Source: Clostridiales bacterium GWB2_37_7 | GTDB lineage: Bacteria > Bacillota > Clostridia > Lutisporales > Lutisporaceae | Direction: 5' to 3' | NCBI GenBank assembly: GCA_001797185.1 | Contig: MGOS01000083.1 | Coordinates: 339-35,165, forward strand | DNA length: 34,827 nucleotides | In this document: positions 1-7,479 of the stretch, piece after piece | Numbering within the stretch: the stretch's first letter is position 1 | How the letters are laid out: each line of letters opens with the position of its first letter | Notes under the pieces: model-generated | Seen by the model: only the letters and a program-made list of their open reading frames with translations | Databases searched by the model: none | What the model was told of the DNA's origin: nothing | Position numbers and translations under genes: made by a program

Positions 1-227
1 TTGCAGAAATACTCAATAATTCTCATAACCACCATGATGACAGCTATCTTGATAATCAAATCAAAAGCAAGACCTTGCAGATTGTTTATTCCTTTATCCA
101 GTAGAGTTCTAACCAATATAGGAAATAATAAGTCCACTCCTGATACTACTAAGGCACATAGCATATCCGCAAAAAACAAAAGCTTATATGGCTTGTAATA
201 TGCTATAAATCTACGTATTTTACCCAA
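1..227 (-). CDS. ABC exporter, N-terminal fragment (permease domain)
   Basis: Translating the minus strand from a TTG at 227 gives about 75 codons open to the window edge, beginning LGKIRRFIAYYKPYK and continuing into a hydrophobic helix with LLFPILVRTLLDKGI. That is the usual start of the transmembrane domain of a type-1 ABC exporter (fused permease-ATPase half-transporter of the MdlB/MsbA kind). The ATPase half would lie outside the window. A GGGGG purine run eight bases upstream of the TTG supports this start. The plus-strand ORF listed over the same bases is a shadow. Substrate is unknown. Confidence 0.7.
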   Translation of the reverse strand, partial: MGKIRRFIAYYKPYKLLFFADMLCALVVSGVDLLFPILVRTLLDKGINNLQGLAFDLIIKIAVIMVVMRIIEYFC

Positions 228-299
228 ATCAAAAGCCCCCAATCAAAAATAAATCACCTATTAATTATATCATTTGATTTGGTTTCACTACATAGCTTT

Positions 300-418
300 A
301 CGCAAAAATATGCGCCTCACGTCGCACTATTTTTCGCTAGGGAACCCTATGGTTCCCTTCGACGGATGCAAGGGAGAGAATCCCCCATTGTATAGGAAAT
401 TATACTTTCCTATACAAT
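300..418. repeat. array of four hairpins in a gene-free spacer
   Basis: The spacer between the exporter and the DUF5668-like gene is almost wholly palindromic. In order: an AAAAATATGCG arm pairing with CGCA-c-TATTTTT (304-334), AGGGAACC-CTAT-GGTTCCCT (339-358), GGGA/TCCC (372-384), and a perfect 13-bp inverted repeat ATTGTATAGGAAA with six-base loop (387-418). No ORF is credible here. It resembles an intergenic palindromic (REP/BIME-like) element or a small structured RNA. Copy number in the genome would decide, and cannot be seen here. Confidence 0.5.
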
Positions 419-448
419 AAAAAAATGGTGAAACAAACTTCACCATTT
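419..448 (-). terminator. intrinsic terminator of the DUF5668-like gene
   Basis: AAATGGTGAA (423-432) pairs perfectly with TTCACCATTT (439-448) around a six-base loop. On the minus strand the stem is followed by a run of U, 14 bases past the stop codon of the gene at 462-950. Confidence 0.8.
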
Positions 449-461
449 CTTGAATTCTATA

Positions 462-950
462 TTATCCTTGCTTACGTTCACGTTTAGATATCAATACTAC
501 TCCCAGAAGCACTAAAATTGCTGGTATTACAACCTTCTTGAGATCAAAGAAAAAGAATGACTTGCTCAAGAACATAAGTCCTAATCCACCTAGTATTGCT
601 ACAGGTATCAGCAAACCTTTGTCATGGGTGCCAAATAAGTAAAGCTCCAGCAATCCCACCGCAATACCTATAAGTATGAAAGGCCACATTGTAGTCATTG
701 TACCCCAGCCAAAGAAGACAACGGCATATGCCATTAGACCATAGGTGGTCAAAATCCCAGCAGGTACTAAATTTCCGGGATTCTTATCCATCTTTGTAAA
801 AAATGCAAAGTGTAAGTAAATCCCGGGTAATAATAATGCCAATGGCCAAATATAATCCCAAGAAAAATTAATATATCCTAAGTTGGACAGCAGCAAAATG
901 CAACCTAGGGCAACCAGTACCGCTCCCATCACCATATTTGAATTTCTCAT
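462..950 (-). CDS. LiaI/LiaF-like (DUF5668-type) membrane protein
   Basis: A 162-residue protein made almost entirely of hydrophobic helices, about six to seven, beginning with the pattern GAVLVALGCILLLSNLG. This matches the LiaI-LiaF-like transmembrane region (DUF5668) seen in Firmicute envelope-stress proteins. It ends in a basic cytoplasmic tail, KRERKQG. No soluble domain is present, so it is only the membrane module and lacks the C-terminal domain of LiaF. The start is secure: AGGAGG lies seven bases before the ATG. It is monocistronic, with its own terminator. Exact role is unknown; a link to envelope stress is by family only. Confidence 0.65.
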   Translation of the reverse strand: MRNSNMVMGAVLVALGCILLLSNLGYINFSWDYIWPLALLLPGIYLHFAFFTKMDKNPGNLVPAGILTTYGLMAYAVVFFGWGTMTTMWPFILIGIAVGLLELYLFGTHDKGLLIPVAILGGLGLMFLSKSFFFFDLKKVVIPAILVLLGVVLISKRERKQG

Positions 951-1034
951 TTAGATATCCTCCTAATTGTTAATTTCACTATATTATACGTATAACCGAT
1001 ATTTTTGTCTGATGAATATCGATTATTCATCAAG

Positions 1035-1063
1035 TTTTAGAAGAAGTATAACTGTGATATAAT
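1035..1063 (+). promoter_or_regulatory. putative sigma-A promoter of the cyclo-ligase gene
   Basis: An extended -10, TGATATAAT (1055-1063), lies 46 bases before the ribosome binding site. The -35 position 17 bases upstream reads TTTTAG, a poor match, as is common with an extended -10. Confidence 0.45.
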
Positions 1064-1117
1064 ATTTATTGCTAGGTTTAGGAAAATGAGTATGAACCCA
1101 CTAAGGAGTTGAACGCT

Positions 1118-1699
1118 TTGAGCAAGGATCAAAAAAAACTTATCCGAACCTCCGTATTGAAAAAAAGAAATTCGCTTACCCCAGCAGAAATCAATAAAGC
1201 CGAAAGGCAAATTATGGTTAATTTAATGAAGCTCGATCAGTTTATTAATTCTCAAAATATATTCTGTTATTTAAGCTTTAGAAGTGAAGTTCCTACACAA
1301 AGTATTATTGAGCATTGCCAGCAGCAAGGAAAGAATGTTTACATACCTATATGCATTACCGAAACCAAAGAAATGGTCATCACTAAATATGATAGTGATG
1401 TAAAACTCGAAACTTCAAATTATGGCGTGCAAGAGCCCTCAAAAAGTACCATTAAGCTTGCTGATCGAAACATACTGGATACATCAATTATGCCGGGTGC
1501 TGTGTTTGATGCCAAGGGCTATAGAATAGGCTATGGCGCCGGCTACTATGATAAATTCTTTTCTCACATAGACAAGCAAATATATAAAATTGCCCTGGCA
1601 TTTTCCTTCCAAGTAATTGATGAAGTACCTAAGGATGAATACGATATACCCGTTGACTGTATTGTTACAGAGCAAGAAATAATCACGTGCAGCAGATAA
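1118..1699 (+). CDS. 5-formyltetrahydrofolate cyclo-ligase
   Basis: Converts 5-formyl-THF to 5,10-methenyl-THF with ATP, recycling a storage form of folate in the cytosol. The protein begins SKDQKKLIRTSVLKKRN, carries the basic N-terminal helix, and has the family signature near its C-terminus, GYRIGYGAGYYDKFF, where the glycine-rich stretch binds phosphate. At about 193 residues it is full length. The ORF track starts at a TTG at 1109, but that codon abuts the AAGGAG ribosome site; the TTG at 1118 sits nine bases after it and is preferred. The chrA-like gene follows 21 bases later, so the two probably share a transcript. Confidence 0.9.
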   Translation: MSKDQKKLIRTSVLKKRNSLTPAEINKAERQIMVNLMKLDQFINSQNIFCYLSFRSEVPTQSIIEHCQQQGKNVYIPICITETKEMVITKYDSDVKLETSNYGVQEPSKSTIKLADRNILDTSIMPGAVFDAKGYRIGYGAGYYDKFFSHIDKQIYKIALAFSFQVIDEVPKDEYDIPVDCIVTEQEIITCSR

Positions 1700-1720
1700 T
1701 AAGTTTTAGGTGGTGAAGCA

Positions 1721-2782
1721 ATGTTATTTGACATATTTAAAACCTTCTTCAAAATAGGAGCCTTTACGATAGGTGGAGGCTACGCTATGATACCTATCAT
1801 ACAAAAGGAAGTCGTAGATAATAAGAGTTGGATGGAAAACGAGGAATTTCTCGATTCCATAGCAGTTACCAACAGCCTGCCGGGACCCTTAGCAATCAAT
1901 ACTGCCACCTTTGTCGGCTATAAAACAGCTGGGATCAAAGGTGCCATTGCCGCAGCCTTAGGAGCTGTAATGCCCTCATTTATAATCATACTGATTATTT
2001 CAGCCTTCTTTAGCAGCTTTGGCAACAGTGCTATTTTGGAGCAAATTTTTGCCGGCATACGACCTGCCGTTGTTGCTCTCATTGCATATGCCCTGGTTAA
2101 GCTTGCAAAATCAGCCGGTATTACAAAAATAAACATTGCAATCGGCTTAACAGCACTTACTGCAATATTATTTATTAACCTTCATCCAATTGTAGTTATT
2201 ATACTGGCAGGTATAGCAGGGGTGTTCATTTTCAAAGGAAAGGAGGAATCGACTATGTTGATAAAGCTTTTTATTGCCTTTATAAAAATTGGTGCCTTCA
2301 GCTTTGGTGGCGGCTATGGTGTTTTAGCTTTTATGCAAAAAGAGATTATTGAGAGCAATAATTGGATTAATATGCAGGACTTCACCAACATTGTAGCAAT
2401 AGCAGAGATGACTCCCGGACCTATAGCAGTAAACGCATCAACCTTTGTAGGCTACAAGTTGAGCGGCTTTGTGGGCTCCTCCCTGGCTACCTTTGGTGTT
2501 ATTCTGGTGCCCTTTGCACTAAGCCTGCTTGTATCAATTTATTTCAATAAATTTAAGCATCTAATGCAGATAAATTGGATACTCAAGGGTATAAGACCTG
2601 CTGTATTGGGCTTAATTGCCGCAGCTAGTATCAATATCGGCAAGATCTCCTTTGTTGATTTTAATAGTGTTGTAATAGGCGTATTGGTCTTTATAGGGGT
2701 ATACAGGTATAAGATAAATCCTATACTAGCCCTAGTGCTTTCCGGTGTTATGGGGGTCCTTGTGTACGGTGTAATGGCATAA
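1721..2782 (+). CDS. chrA: ChrA-family chromate/anion transporter, two fused domains
   Basis: A 353-residue inner-membrane protein made of two homologous ChrA domains. The first has FKIGAFTIGGGYAMIP and NSLPGPLAINTATFVGYK; the second, from about residue 179, has IKIGAFSFGGGYGVLAF and EMTPGPIAVNASTFVGYK. In many Clostridia these domains are two short-chain genes; here they form one frame joined by a short KGKEEST linker. The junction still contains AGGAGG eight bases before an in-frame ATG (2255), so the second domain could also be made alone. ChrA proteins export chromate by proton exchange in characterised cases; anaerobe substrates are uncertain. GGTGG lies upstream of the 1721 ATG. Confidence 0.85.
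   Translation: MLFDIFKTFFKIGAFTIGGGYAMIPIIQKEVVDNKSWMENEEFLDSIAVTNSLPGPLAINTATFVGYKTAGIKGAIAAALGAVMPSFIIILIISAFFSSFGNSAILEQIFAGIRPAVVALIAYALVKLAKSAGITKINIAIGLTALTAILFINLHPIVVIILAGIAGVFIFKGKEESTMLIKLFIAFIKIGAFSFGGGYGVLAFMQKEIIESNNWINMQDFTNIVAIAEMTPGPIAVNASTFVGYKLSGFVGSSLATFGVILVPFALSLLVSIYFNKFKHLMQINWILKGIRPAVLGLIAAASINIGKISFVDFNSVVIGVLVFIGVYRYKINPILALVLSGVMGVLVYGVMA
2241..2257 (+). promoter_or_regulatory. internal ribosome binding site and start inside chrA
   Basis: AGGAGG (2241-2246), eight-base spacer, ATG (2255-2257), in frame with the 1721 start (offset 534 bases). It lies exactly at the boundary between the two ChrA domains, so it looks like the relic, or still-used, start of a formerly separate second gene. 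Confidence 0.6.
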
Positions 2783-2785
2783 AAT

Positions 2786-2819
2786 AAGTGAATTTGCAAT
2801 CTGCGAATTCACTTTTTTT
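2786..2819 (+). terminator. intrinsic terminator of the cyclo-ligase/chrA transcript
   Basis: AAGTGAATTTGCA pairs with TGCGAATTCACTT (one wobble) around a three-base loop, followed by a T run. The stop codon of the convergent prsW gene lies inside the stem (2809-2811), so the two converging units share this site. Confidence 0.85.
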
Positions 2820-3507
2820 CTTCTTTGTCCCTAAAAGCAAAGGGAGAGCGTTCTGATAGTTCATCCACATTCCCCAAGCCTCTTTTCCATAGGTATAGCA
2901 TATAGGGTATAAACAGAAGCATAAGCTTAACACTTTGTGCAAAAAGAATAAAGTCATACACACCATGCAGCACAATGGGTATAAAAAATGCAAGCGTCAA
3001 ATAACGAATACTCTTCGATTGATTTGTAAATTTAGCCTTACCAAAGTAATAGCCCATAGCAACCCCAAACAAGGCATGAGCCGGCACTGCTGTAATCGAC
3101 CGTACAAAGGCTGTATGAAAGCCGCTTAGCAGCACATAGCCAATGTTCTCTGTAGTTGCGAAGCCCAGTGATATAAAAACACTATACACGATTCCGTCAT
3201 ACATCTCATTGAAATTCTTGTTTTTCCAAACAAAAATCCAAAATATGAAAAACTTAAAACCTTCCTCTACCAGACCTGCTACAATAAAAGCCGTATAACC
3301 GGCACCCAGCAAATCCTTCTCTGCCAAATCAAAAATATTCAACCTTAGCTCAAAAAATACCACCGGAGCAACTGCAAAGCTTCCCAACGCAAAAGCCTTA
3401 AAAAGCATTTGCCGTGGTTCTTTCTCATATTTATCTCGCAGATAAAAGTAGTATAACAAAGCTATAGATGGTGCAACGGCAGATATTAAAAGCAGCAATT
3501 CAATCAC
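2809..3507 (-). CDS. prsW: PrsW-family intramembrane metalloprotease
   Basis: A polytopic membrane protein of about 232 residues with the PrsW hallmarks: EEGFKFF (EExxK motif, residues about 81-85), PAHALFGVAMGYYFG with a conserved His, and HGVYDF near the C-terminus. In Bacillus subtilis PrsW cleaves the anti-sigma factor RsiW; the substrate here is unknown, and no sigma/anti-sigma pair is nearby. The GTG start overlaps the methyltransferase stop codon as GTGA, implying coupled translation. A TTG at 3498 lies eight bases after GGGGAG and may be the real start; the GTG abuts the purine run. Confidence 0.85.
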   Translation of the reverse strand: MIELLLLISAVAPSIALLYYFYLRDKYEKEPRQMLFKAFALGSFAVAPVVFFELRLNIFDLAEKDLLGAGYTAFIVAGLVEEGFKFFIFWIFVWKNKNFNEMYDGIVYSVFISLGFATTENIGYVLLSGFHTAFVRSITAVPAHALFGVAMGYYFGKAKFTNQSKSIRYLTLAFFIPIVLHGVYDFILFAQSVKLMLLFIPYMLYLWKRGLGNVDELSERSPFAFRDKEEKK

Positions 3508-5243
3508 TCCCCTGCCGAGTTCTCAATAATTTTTATTTGATTTTCAGTTAGATTATATATTTTATATATTTCCCTATCTATTGTTTGCAAAATACATTTT
3601 CGCTCTGTTGATTTTTGGGTCTTATATAGCAATTTTACCAACTCTTCAATTGCCTTGCTGCTTCCATTTAATTTTAGCTTTATTGTCAGTACTTTGTTGG
3701 GATAATAATCATAAAATTCAGGACTGATTTTTTTTGCAATGCACTTAAAATAAAATTCAATTACCTTTGAATTCAGCAATGCAGCTATATATTCTAAGGA
3801 ATAAATGCTTTTAAACTCATCCTTCAATACTAGACTATATACATCTGCACTGCAATACATGCCTTGCTTATCCACTGCAAATCTATTTGTGGCAGCTTTA
3901 TAAGGGTATACAAGCTTATCAGCCTCAAAGCATTGGGTATTTCTTCCCCACTGCAGCTGATACCATTGCCTTACCCCCCTTTGACATTCACGTCTCTGCA
4001 GCAGCTTTGTCTTATGGTTCTCAGCGAAAGCAATTGCTTTTGGGTAGTGTTCCGGCTCTTTTATCAGATTACTATAAATAAGAAATTTGTCTGAGGGCTT
4101 TATGAAAAACTTCTCTACATGACTATTCTTTATCCAAGGCTTTAAAAGCTCTTGCTCAATACCTAGCTGCATTGCTTGTTGTTCTGTCAAAACAAAAGCC
4201 TTATCGCAGCCTGTGATGATGCCTTGATAGCTGTCAAATACTTCTCTCACCTCATGAGTGGCATTTCTGTCTATGGTATCAAAGAGTTCTAAAGCTTCGG
4301 GCTTAAGCAATAACCAACCCTCTTTTCTTAGAACCCTTTTTTCAATATAAAAGGGCTCTGTCTTTTCTATTTGTAGATTTCCTGGGGCTTTGCCCCAGCT
4401 TTCTATTTTTCTTACCTTTACCATTTTATCGTCTTGCTGCTTTTTGATTGATATGATGCACACTGACACTCCCGCATCAGCAAAAACCTTGCAGTCGCCA
4501 AAATCCACAACTTCTTCCACATCAAACTCTGTGATGTAACTGCGAAGCTGCTCTGCAGAGGGACCTTCCATAAAGTATCTGGAGGTAATAAAGCTCAGTA
4601 TCCCCCCCGGTTTGAGCAGCTCCAAGCCTCTTTGAAAAAAGCAGTAGGATATGTCAGATTTATCTCTATAAACCTCCCTGTAATGTTGATAAAGCAGGGT
4701 TTTGTACTCATTCGGTACTGCTTTGTGCCCTATATAGGGTGGATTCCCTACAATAAAATCGAATTCATTATTCCAGAATTCATCAGCACCATTGCGATCT
4801 GCAAGTAAGCTGTCTGCGCAAATGATGTTGCTCTTGCAGCAGCAGCCTGCCGCTTTATCTAAGGAGTCCTTCACTAGTTTGACCGCTTCCGGATCAATAT
4901 CTGCACCCCAAATATTATTCTCCACTATAAACTTGCCTATTTCCTCATAACTAAGCTTGCCCTTCAATTGAGGATGCGCATAAATAACATCCTCCAGCTG
5001 CTTCTCATAGGCTTTCTTCAATACTTCAAAGGCTTTCAATAAAAAATATCCCGCACCACAGGATATGTCAAATATCTTAACAAAAGGATTTTTTACAATA
5101 TCCACAGAAGCCAAAGTATTCAGAATCATATATTCTACAACCTCTATGGGTGTATAGAAGACCCCCTTGGCTTTTCTGTCATCTATGCTCTTATTCTTTT
5201 CAAACTTGCTGCCTTCCTGATACAGCTTTTCGATTTGCTTCAT
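3504..5243 (-). CDS. orphan N6-adenine DNA methyltransferase, Eco57I/TaqI-like
   Basis: A 579-residue class I SAM-dependent methyltransferase. Visible motifs are GVFYTPIEVVEYM near residue 27, the SAM-binding DISCGAGYF (59-67), GADIDPEA, and the catalytic NPPY (167-170) typical of N6-adenine enzymes. The C-terminal half resembles a TaqI-type target-recognition domain (ITGCDKAFVL, LEYIAALLNSKVIEFYF). There is no N-terminal PD-(D/E)XK nuclease and no restriction gene beside it, so it is an orphan methylase or a type IIG derivative without cutting activity. AAAGGGGA lies just before the ATG. It is coupled to prsW downstream. Target sequence cannot be read from the protein. Confidence 0.85.
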   Translation of the reverse strand: MKQIEKLYQEGSKFEKNKSIDDRKAKGVFYTPIEVVEYMILNTLASVDIVKNPFVKIFDISCGAGYFLLKAFEVLKKAYEKQLEDVIYAHPQLKGKLSYEEIGKFIVENNIWGADIDPEAVKLVKDSLDKAAGCCCKSNIICADSLLADRNGADEFWNNEFDFIVGNPPYIGHKAVPNEYKTLLYQHYREVYRDKSDISYCFFQRGLELLKPGGILSFITSRYFMEGPSAEQLRSYITEFDVEEVVDFGDCKVFADAGVSVCIISIKKQQDDKMVKVRKIESWGKAPGNLQIEKTEPFYIEKRVLRKEGWLLLKPEALELFDTIDRNATHEVREVFDSYQGIITGCDKAFVLTEQQAMQLGIEQELLKPWIKNSHVEKFFIKPSDKFLIYSNLIKEPEHYPKAIAFAENHKTKLLQRRECQRGVRQWYQLQWGRNTQCFEADKLVYPYKAATNRFAVDKQGMYCSADVYSLVLKDEFKSIYSLEYIAALLNSKVIEFYFKCIAKKISPEFYDYYPNKVLTIKLKLNGSSKAIEELVKLLYKTQKSTERKCILQTIDREIYKIYNLTENQIKIIENSAGE

Positions 5244-5260
5244 AAAAATCCCCTTTACAG

Positions 5261-5285
5261 AAAAACTCGGCTATTGCCGAGTTTT
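5261..5285 (-). terminator. intrinsic terminator of the DUF1232 gene
   Basis: AAAACTCGGC (5262-5271) pairs perfectly with GCCGAGTTTT (5276-5285) over a TATT loop. On the minus strand it ends in UUUUU. It lies between the stop codon of the DUF1232 gene and the methyltransferase start, leaving only about 18 bases, so methyltransferase transcription must start in or very near this site or depend on read-through. Confidence 0.8.
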
Positions 5286-5286
5286 A

Positions 5287-5556
5287 TTATTTATGTTTTC
5301 TTTTTTCTTCTAAGCTGATTACTTTACTGTCGATTATTTTACGCTTGCTTACATATTCGCCTATTTCAGTCTTCACCGCATTCCATATAAAAACGGCTAC
5401 AGCTGCATCATCCAACCAGCCCATAGCAAATATAAAATCAGGTACTATATCAATCGGCAATATGAAATATAAAAAGCTGCCTAAAATCAAACCTTTTTTA
5501 AGGAATGGAACCTCTTTGTCTTTTATGTATTCAAAAAAATATTTTATATCCTTCAA
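5287..5556 (-). CDS. YkvA-like small membrane protein (DUF1232)
   Basis: An 89-residue protein with the DUF1232 signature: SFLYFILPIDIVPDF followed by GWLDDAAVAVF, that is, a short hydrophobic hairpin bearing the PiDlvPD and lDD acidic motifs. The C-terminal tail is highly charged. Function of this widespread family is unknown. Start is a TTG supported by AAGGTGA upstream. It has its own terminator and no evident operon partner. Confidence 0.8.
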   Translation of the reverse strand: MKDIKYFFEYIKDKEVPFLKKGLILGSFLYFILPIDIVPDFIFAMGWLDDAAVAVFIWNAVKTEIGEYVSKRKIIDSKVISLEEKRKHK

Positions 5557-5628
5557 TTTCTCATCACCTTGTCTTTTTAATATATATTATACAACAATTG
5601 TGCTTATTTACACCACTATAAAAAAAAT

Positions 5629-5696
5629 GGGGTCAGTCTACACCTCAAAAGAACAAATAAGGATGAAGTCGTTGTGAAATCGAGAAAATTCACAAC
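5629..5696. repeat. degenerate GGGGTCAG element plus hairpin (copy A)
   Basis: GGGGTCAGTCTACACCTC (5629-5646) resembles the sequence found just past the transposase relic at 14362 and two other places in the window. It is followed by a perfect 8-bp hairpin, GTTGTGAA/TTCACAAC (5671-5696). This looks like the end of a REP-associated (Y1 tyrosine) transposon relic. The rest of the 330-base spacer (5557-5890) shows no gene; its only other clear feature is the ABC-operon terminator. Confidence 0.4.
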
Positions 5697-5806
5697 AATT
5701 AACATTCTTCATAAGGCTGATTGAAAAGTAATCATTCACTCCCTTGTCGAGGTCAATTTTCTTTCAAAAGCAGAATTAAGCTGCAGTATAATGGCTGAGC
5801 ATAAAG

Positions 5807-5854
5807 CAAACCCGCTCCAGCACTTTTAGTAAGAATCCTTTCGGAGCGGGTTTG
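5807..5854 (-). terminator. terminator of the ABC-2 exporter operon
   Basis: CAAACCCGCTCC pairs perfectly (12 bp) with GGAGCGGGTTTG around a 24-base loop, 37 bases past the last stop codon of the operon. The U tract on the minus strand is short and interrupted (TTTGCTTTA), so termination may be partial. Confidence 0.65.
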
Positions 5855-5890
5855 TTAAAAACTGCGTAAGAGATTCTATAGTAGAGGGTA

Positions 5891-6688
5891 TTAACTACTT
5901 GCACTCTTATAACACTTAAGCCCTAATTTCCAGAAAGCAAAAGTAAAAGCGGTAAAAGCAATGGCAATTAGAATTGAATATACGAATCCTACGAGAGTAA
6001 GAGTACCCGCAAAAAACTGTGTTGGAACTGTTGCCATGATTCCATATGGCAATACCAAATAGAATAGGAATTTGAAAGCGCCTTTAAACAAGGTGCCTGG
6101 TATTTTCATACATAATGTTATTACCTCCCCTTCAAGCCGTTCTATAGAAGATGCCTGAATTACGAAAAAAGGAATAGTACGAAGGATTACTTCCATATCG
6201 TAATATAATACGAGCATCATGAAAACTAGAAAGGCATATCCTATAATTGTTAATATTGTTATTTGTTTATGCATTCCTGAAGCAGCATAGACAAGTATAC
6301 CGATACTCGCAAATACAAGCGGAAGTGAGCCTATATCCATACTTTCAAACGAAAGATGAAACAATGAATTTACTGGTTTTGTTATATACAGATCAAGCTC
6401 TCCTGATTTGATTTTACCAGGTATTGATATGACCCCAAAAAAGTACAAAAACATATTAAGTGCATTTATGAGTGAAAATGTTCCAATAAAAAATAGCATC
6501 TGGGATCTATCCCATCCACCAATACTTCCAACCTGTGAATAAATCGTCGAGAACATTAAAAGCTGTATTAAAAACAACGAGCCATCCACAAAAAATACAC
6601 CGAAAAAGGAAAATCTGAAGGCCATATTTCTTGAAAGCTTCATTTTAAGCAGCATGTATATAATCTTTAATTGTCTTGTTATCCTCAT
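5891..6688 (-). CDS. ABC-2 exporter permease (ABC2_membrane_6-like), subunit 2
   Basis: A 265-residue integral membrane protein with about six helices and no ATPase motifs. It resembles the second permease of three-gene ABC-2 systems (DUF990/ABC2_membrane_6 type), with the characteristic cytosolic loop GKIKSGELDLYITKPVNSLF after the second helix. Its ATG overlaps the stop of the preceding permease as ATGA, so the two subunits are co-translated, probably as a heterodimer. Substrate cannot be inferred, although related systems are often annotated as multidrug or daunorubicin-type exporters. Confidence 0.8.
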   Translation of the reverse strand: MRITRQLKIIYMLLKMKLSRNMAFRFSFFGVFFVDGSLFLIQLLMFSTIYSQVGSIGGWDRSQMLFFIGTFSLINALNMFLYFFGVISIPGKIKSGELDLYITKPVNSLFHLSFESMDIGSLPLVFASIGILVYAASGMHKQITILTIIGYAFLVFMMLVLYYDMEVILRTIPFFVIQASSIERLEGEVITLCMKIPGTLFKGAFKFLFYLVLPYGIMATVPTQFFAGTLTLVGFVYSILIAIAFTAFTFAFWKLGLKCYKSASS

Positions 6689-7479
6689 ATTCCCACCCCA
6701 TCATATCTAGATTTTAGTCTTTTATATGTGATTGAAATTAACAACCCAAAAGCAGCATTCCAGAATAAAAGGATTACGATACCTGAGAAAATTTCATTTC
6801 CGTTTCTACCCAATAGAAGCATGGTGGGCAGGTATGAAACATAATAAAAGGGAAAAAACGTCATAGTCTTAATAATTCCAGAAGGTAGAAGTGCCAAAGG
6901 AATAAGTGAGCCAATTATAAATTGGACGATGTTGTCCTTTATCATCATGAAGATGCCTGTATCAAGGAATTTGAAGGCAAGTATCCCGATAAAATAATTC
7001 AGCTGCATCATAAACAATAGCCCAAGCAAAATCAATACTGAAGCAGACTGGATATACCAGCCATTACTGGTGATTGCAAAATCCACTCGGAAGATAAAAA
7101 TCCATATCACTGCAGCAGTAAGATTAAAAAACAGGAGAAAAGCTGAGACGCCAGCTGTCTGGGCAGTAAAGTAGCCAAAAATGTTCATAGGCTTTATTAT
7201 ATATTTTGAAAACCCTCCGTTTCTAATTTCGTTTGAGATTTGCCATCCTGTGCTAGAGGACTGGTCAAGCTGGTTTATAAAAGAACTGATGATATAATAG
7301 GAAAGCATGGAGTTGAAGGTAAAACCAGAAACAACACTTTGCTTTCCAAATATAGCCCCCCATAGTACATATGCAAGAAATACTTTTGAAATAGTGAAAA
7401 TGATACTGGTTATAGTGTCAAATCTATATACAAGTTGAGCTTTGAACAGAACTTTTGCCGTTTCAAAATATTTCTTCAA
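6685..7479 (-). CDS. ABC-2 exporter permease, subunit 1
   Basis: A 264-residue, six-helix permease homologous in layout to its downstream partner: IRNGGFSKYIIKPMN occupies the same loop as the KSGELDLYITKPVN motif there. It starts with TTG at 7479, preceded by a very strong AAAGGAGGTG, and overlaps the ATPase gene by 17 bases. Together with the ATPase and second permease it forms a complete ABC-2 exporter. No substrate-binding protein is present, consistent with export. Confidence 0.8.
   Translation of the reverse strand: MKKYFETAKVLFKAQLVYRFDTITSIIFTISKVFLAYVLWGAIFGKQSVVSGFTFNSMLSYYIISSFINQLDQSSSTGWQISNEIRNGGFSKYIIKPMNIFGYFTAQTAGVSAFLLFFNLTAAVIWIFIFRVDFAITSNGWYIQSASVLILLGLLFMMQLNYFIGILAFKFLDTGIFMMIKDNIVQFIIGSLIPLALLPSGIIKTMTFFPFYYVSYLPTMLLLGRNGNEIFSGIVILLFWNAAFGLLISITYKRLKSRYDGVGI

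Noticed and set aside
3504-5243. Complete restriction-modification system
   Set aside because: No nuclease motif in the protein and no endonuclease or specificity gene on either side.
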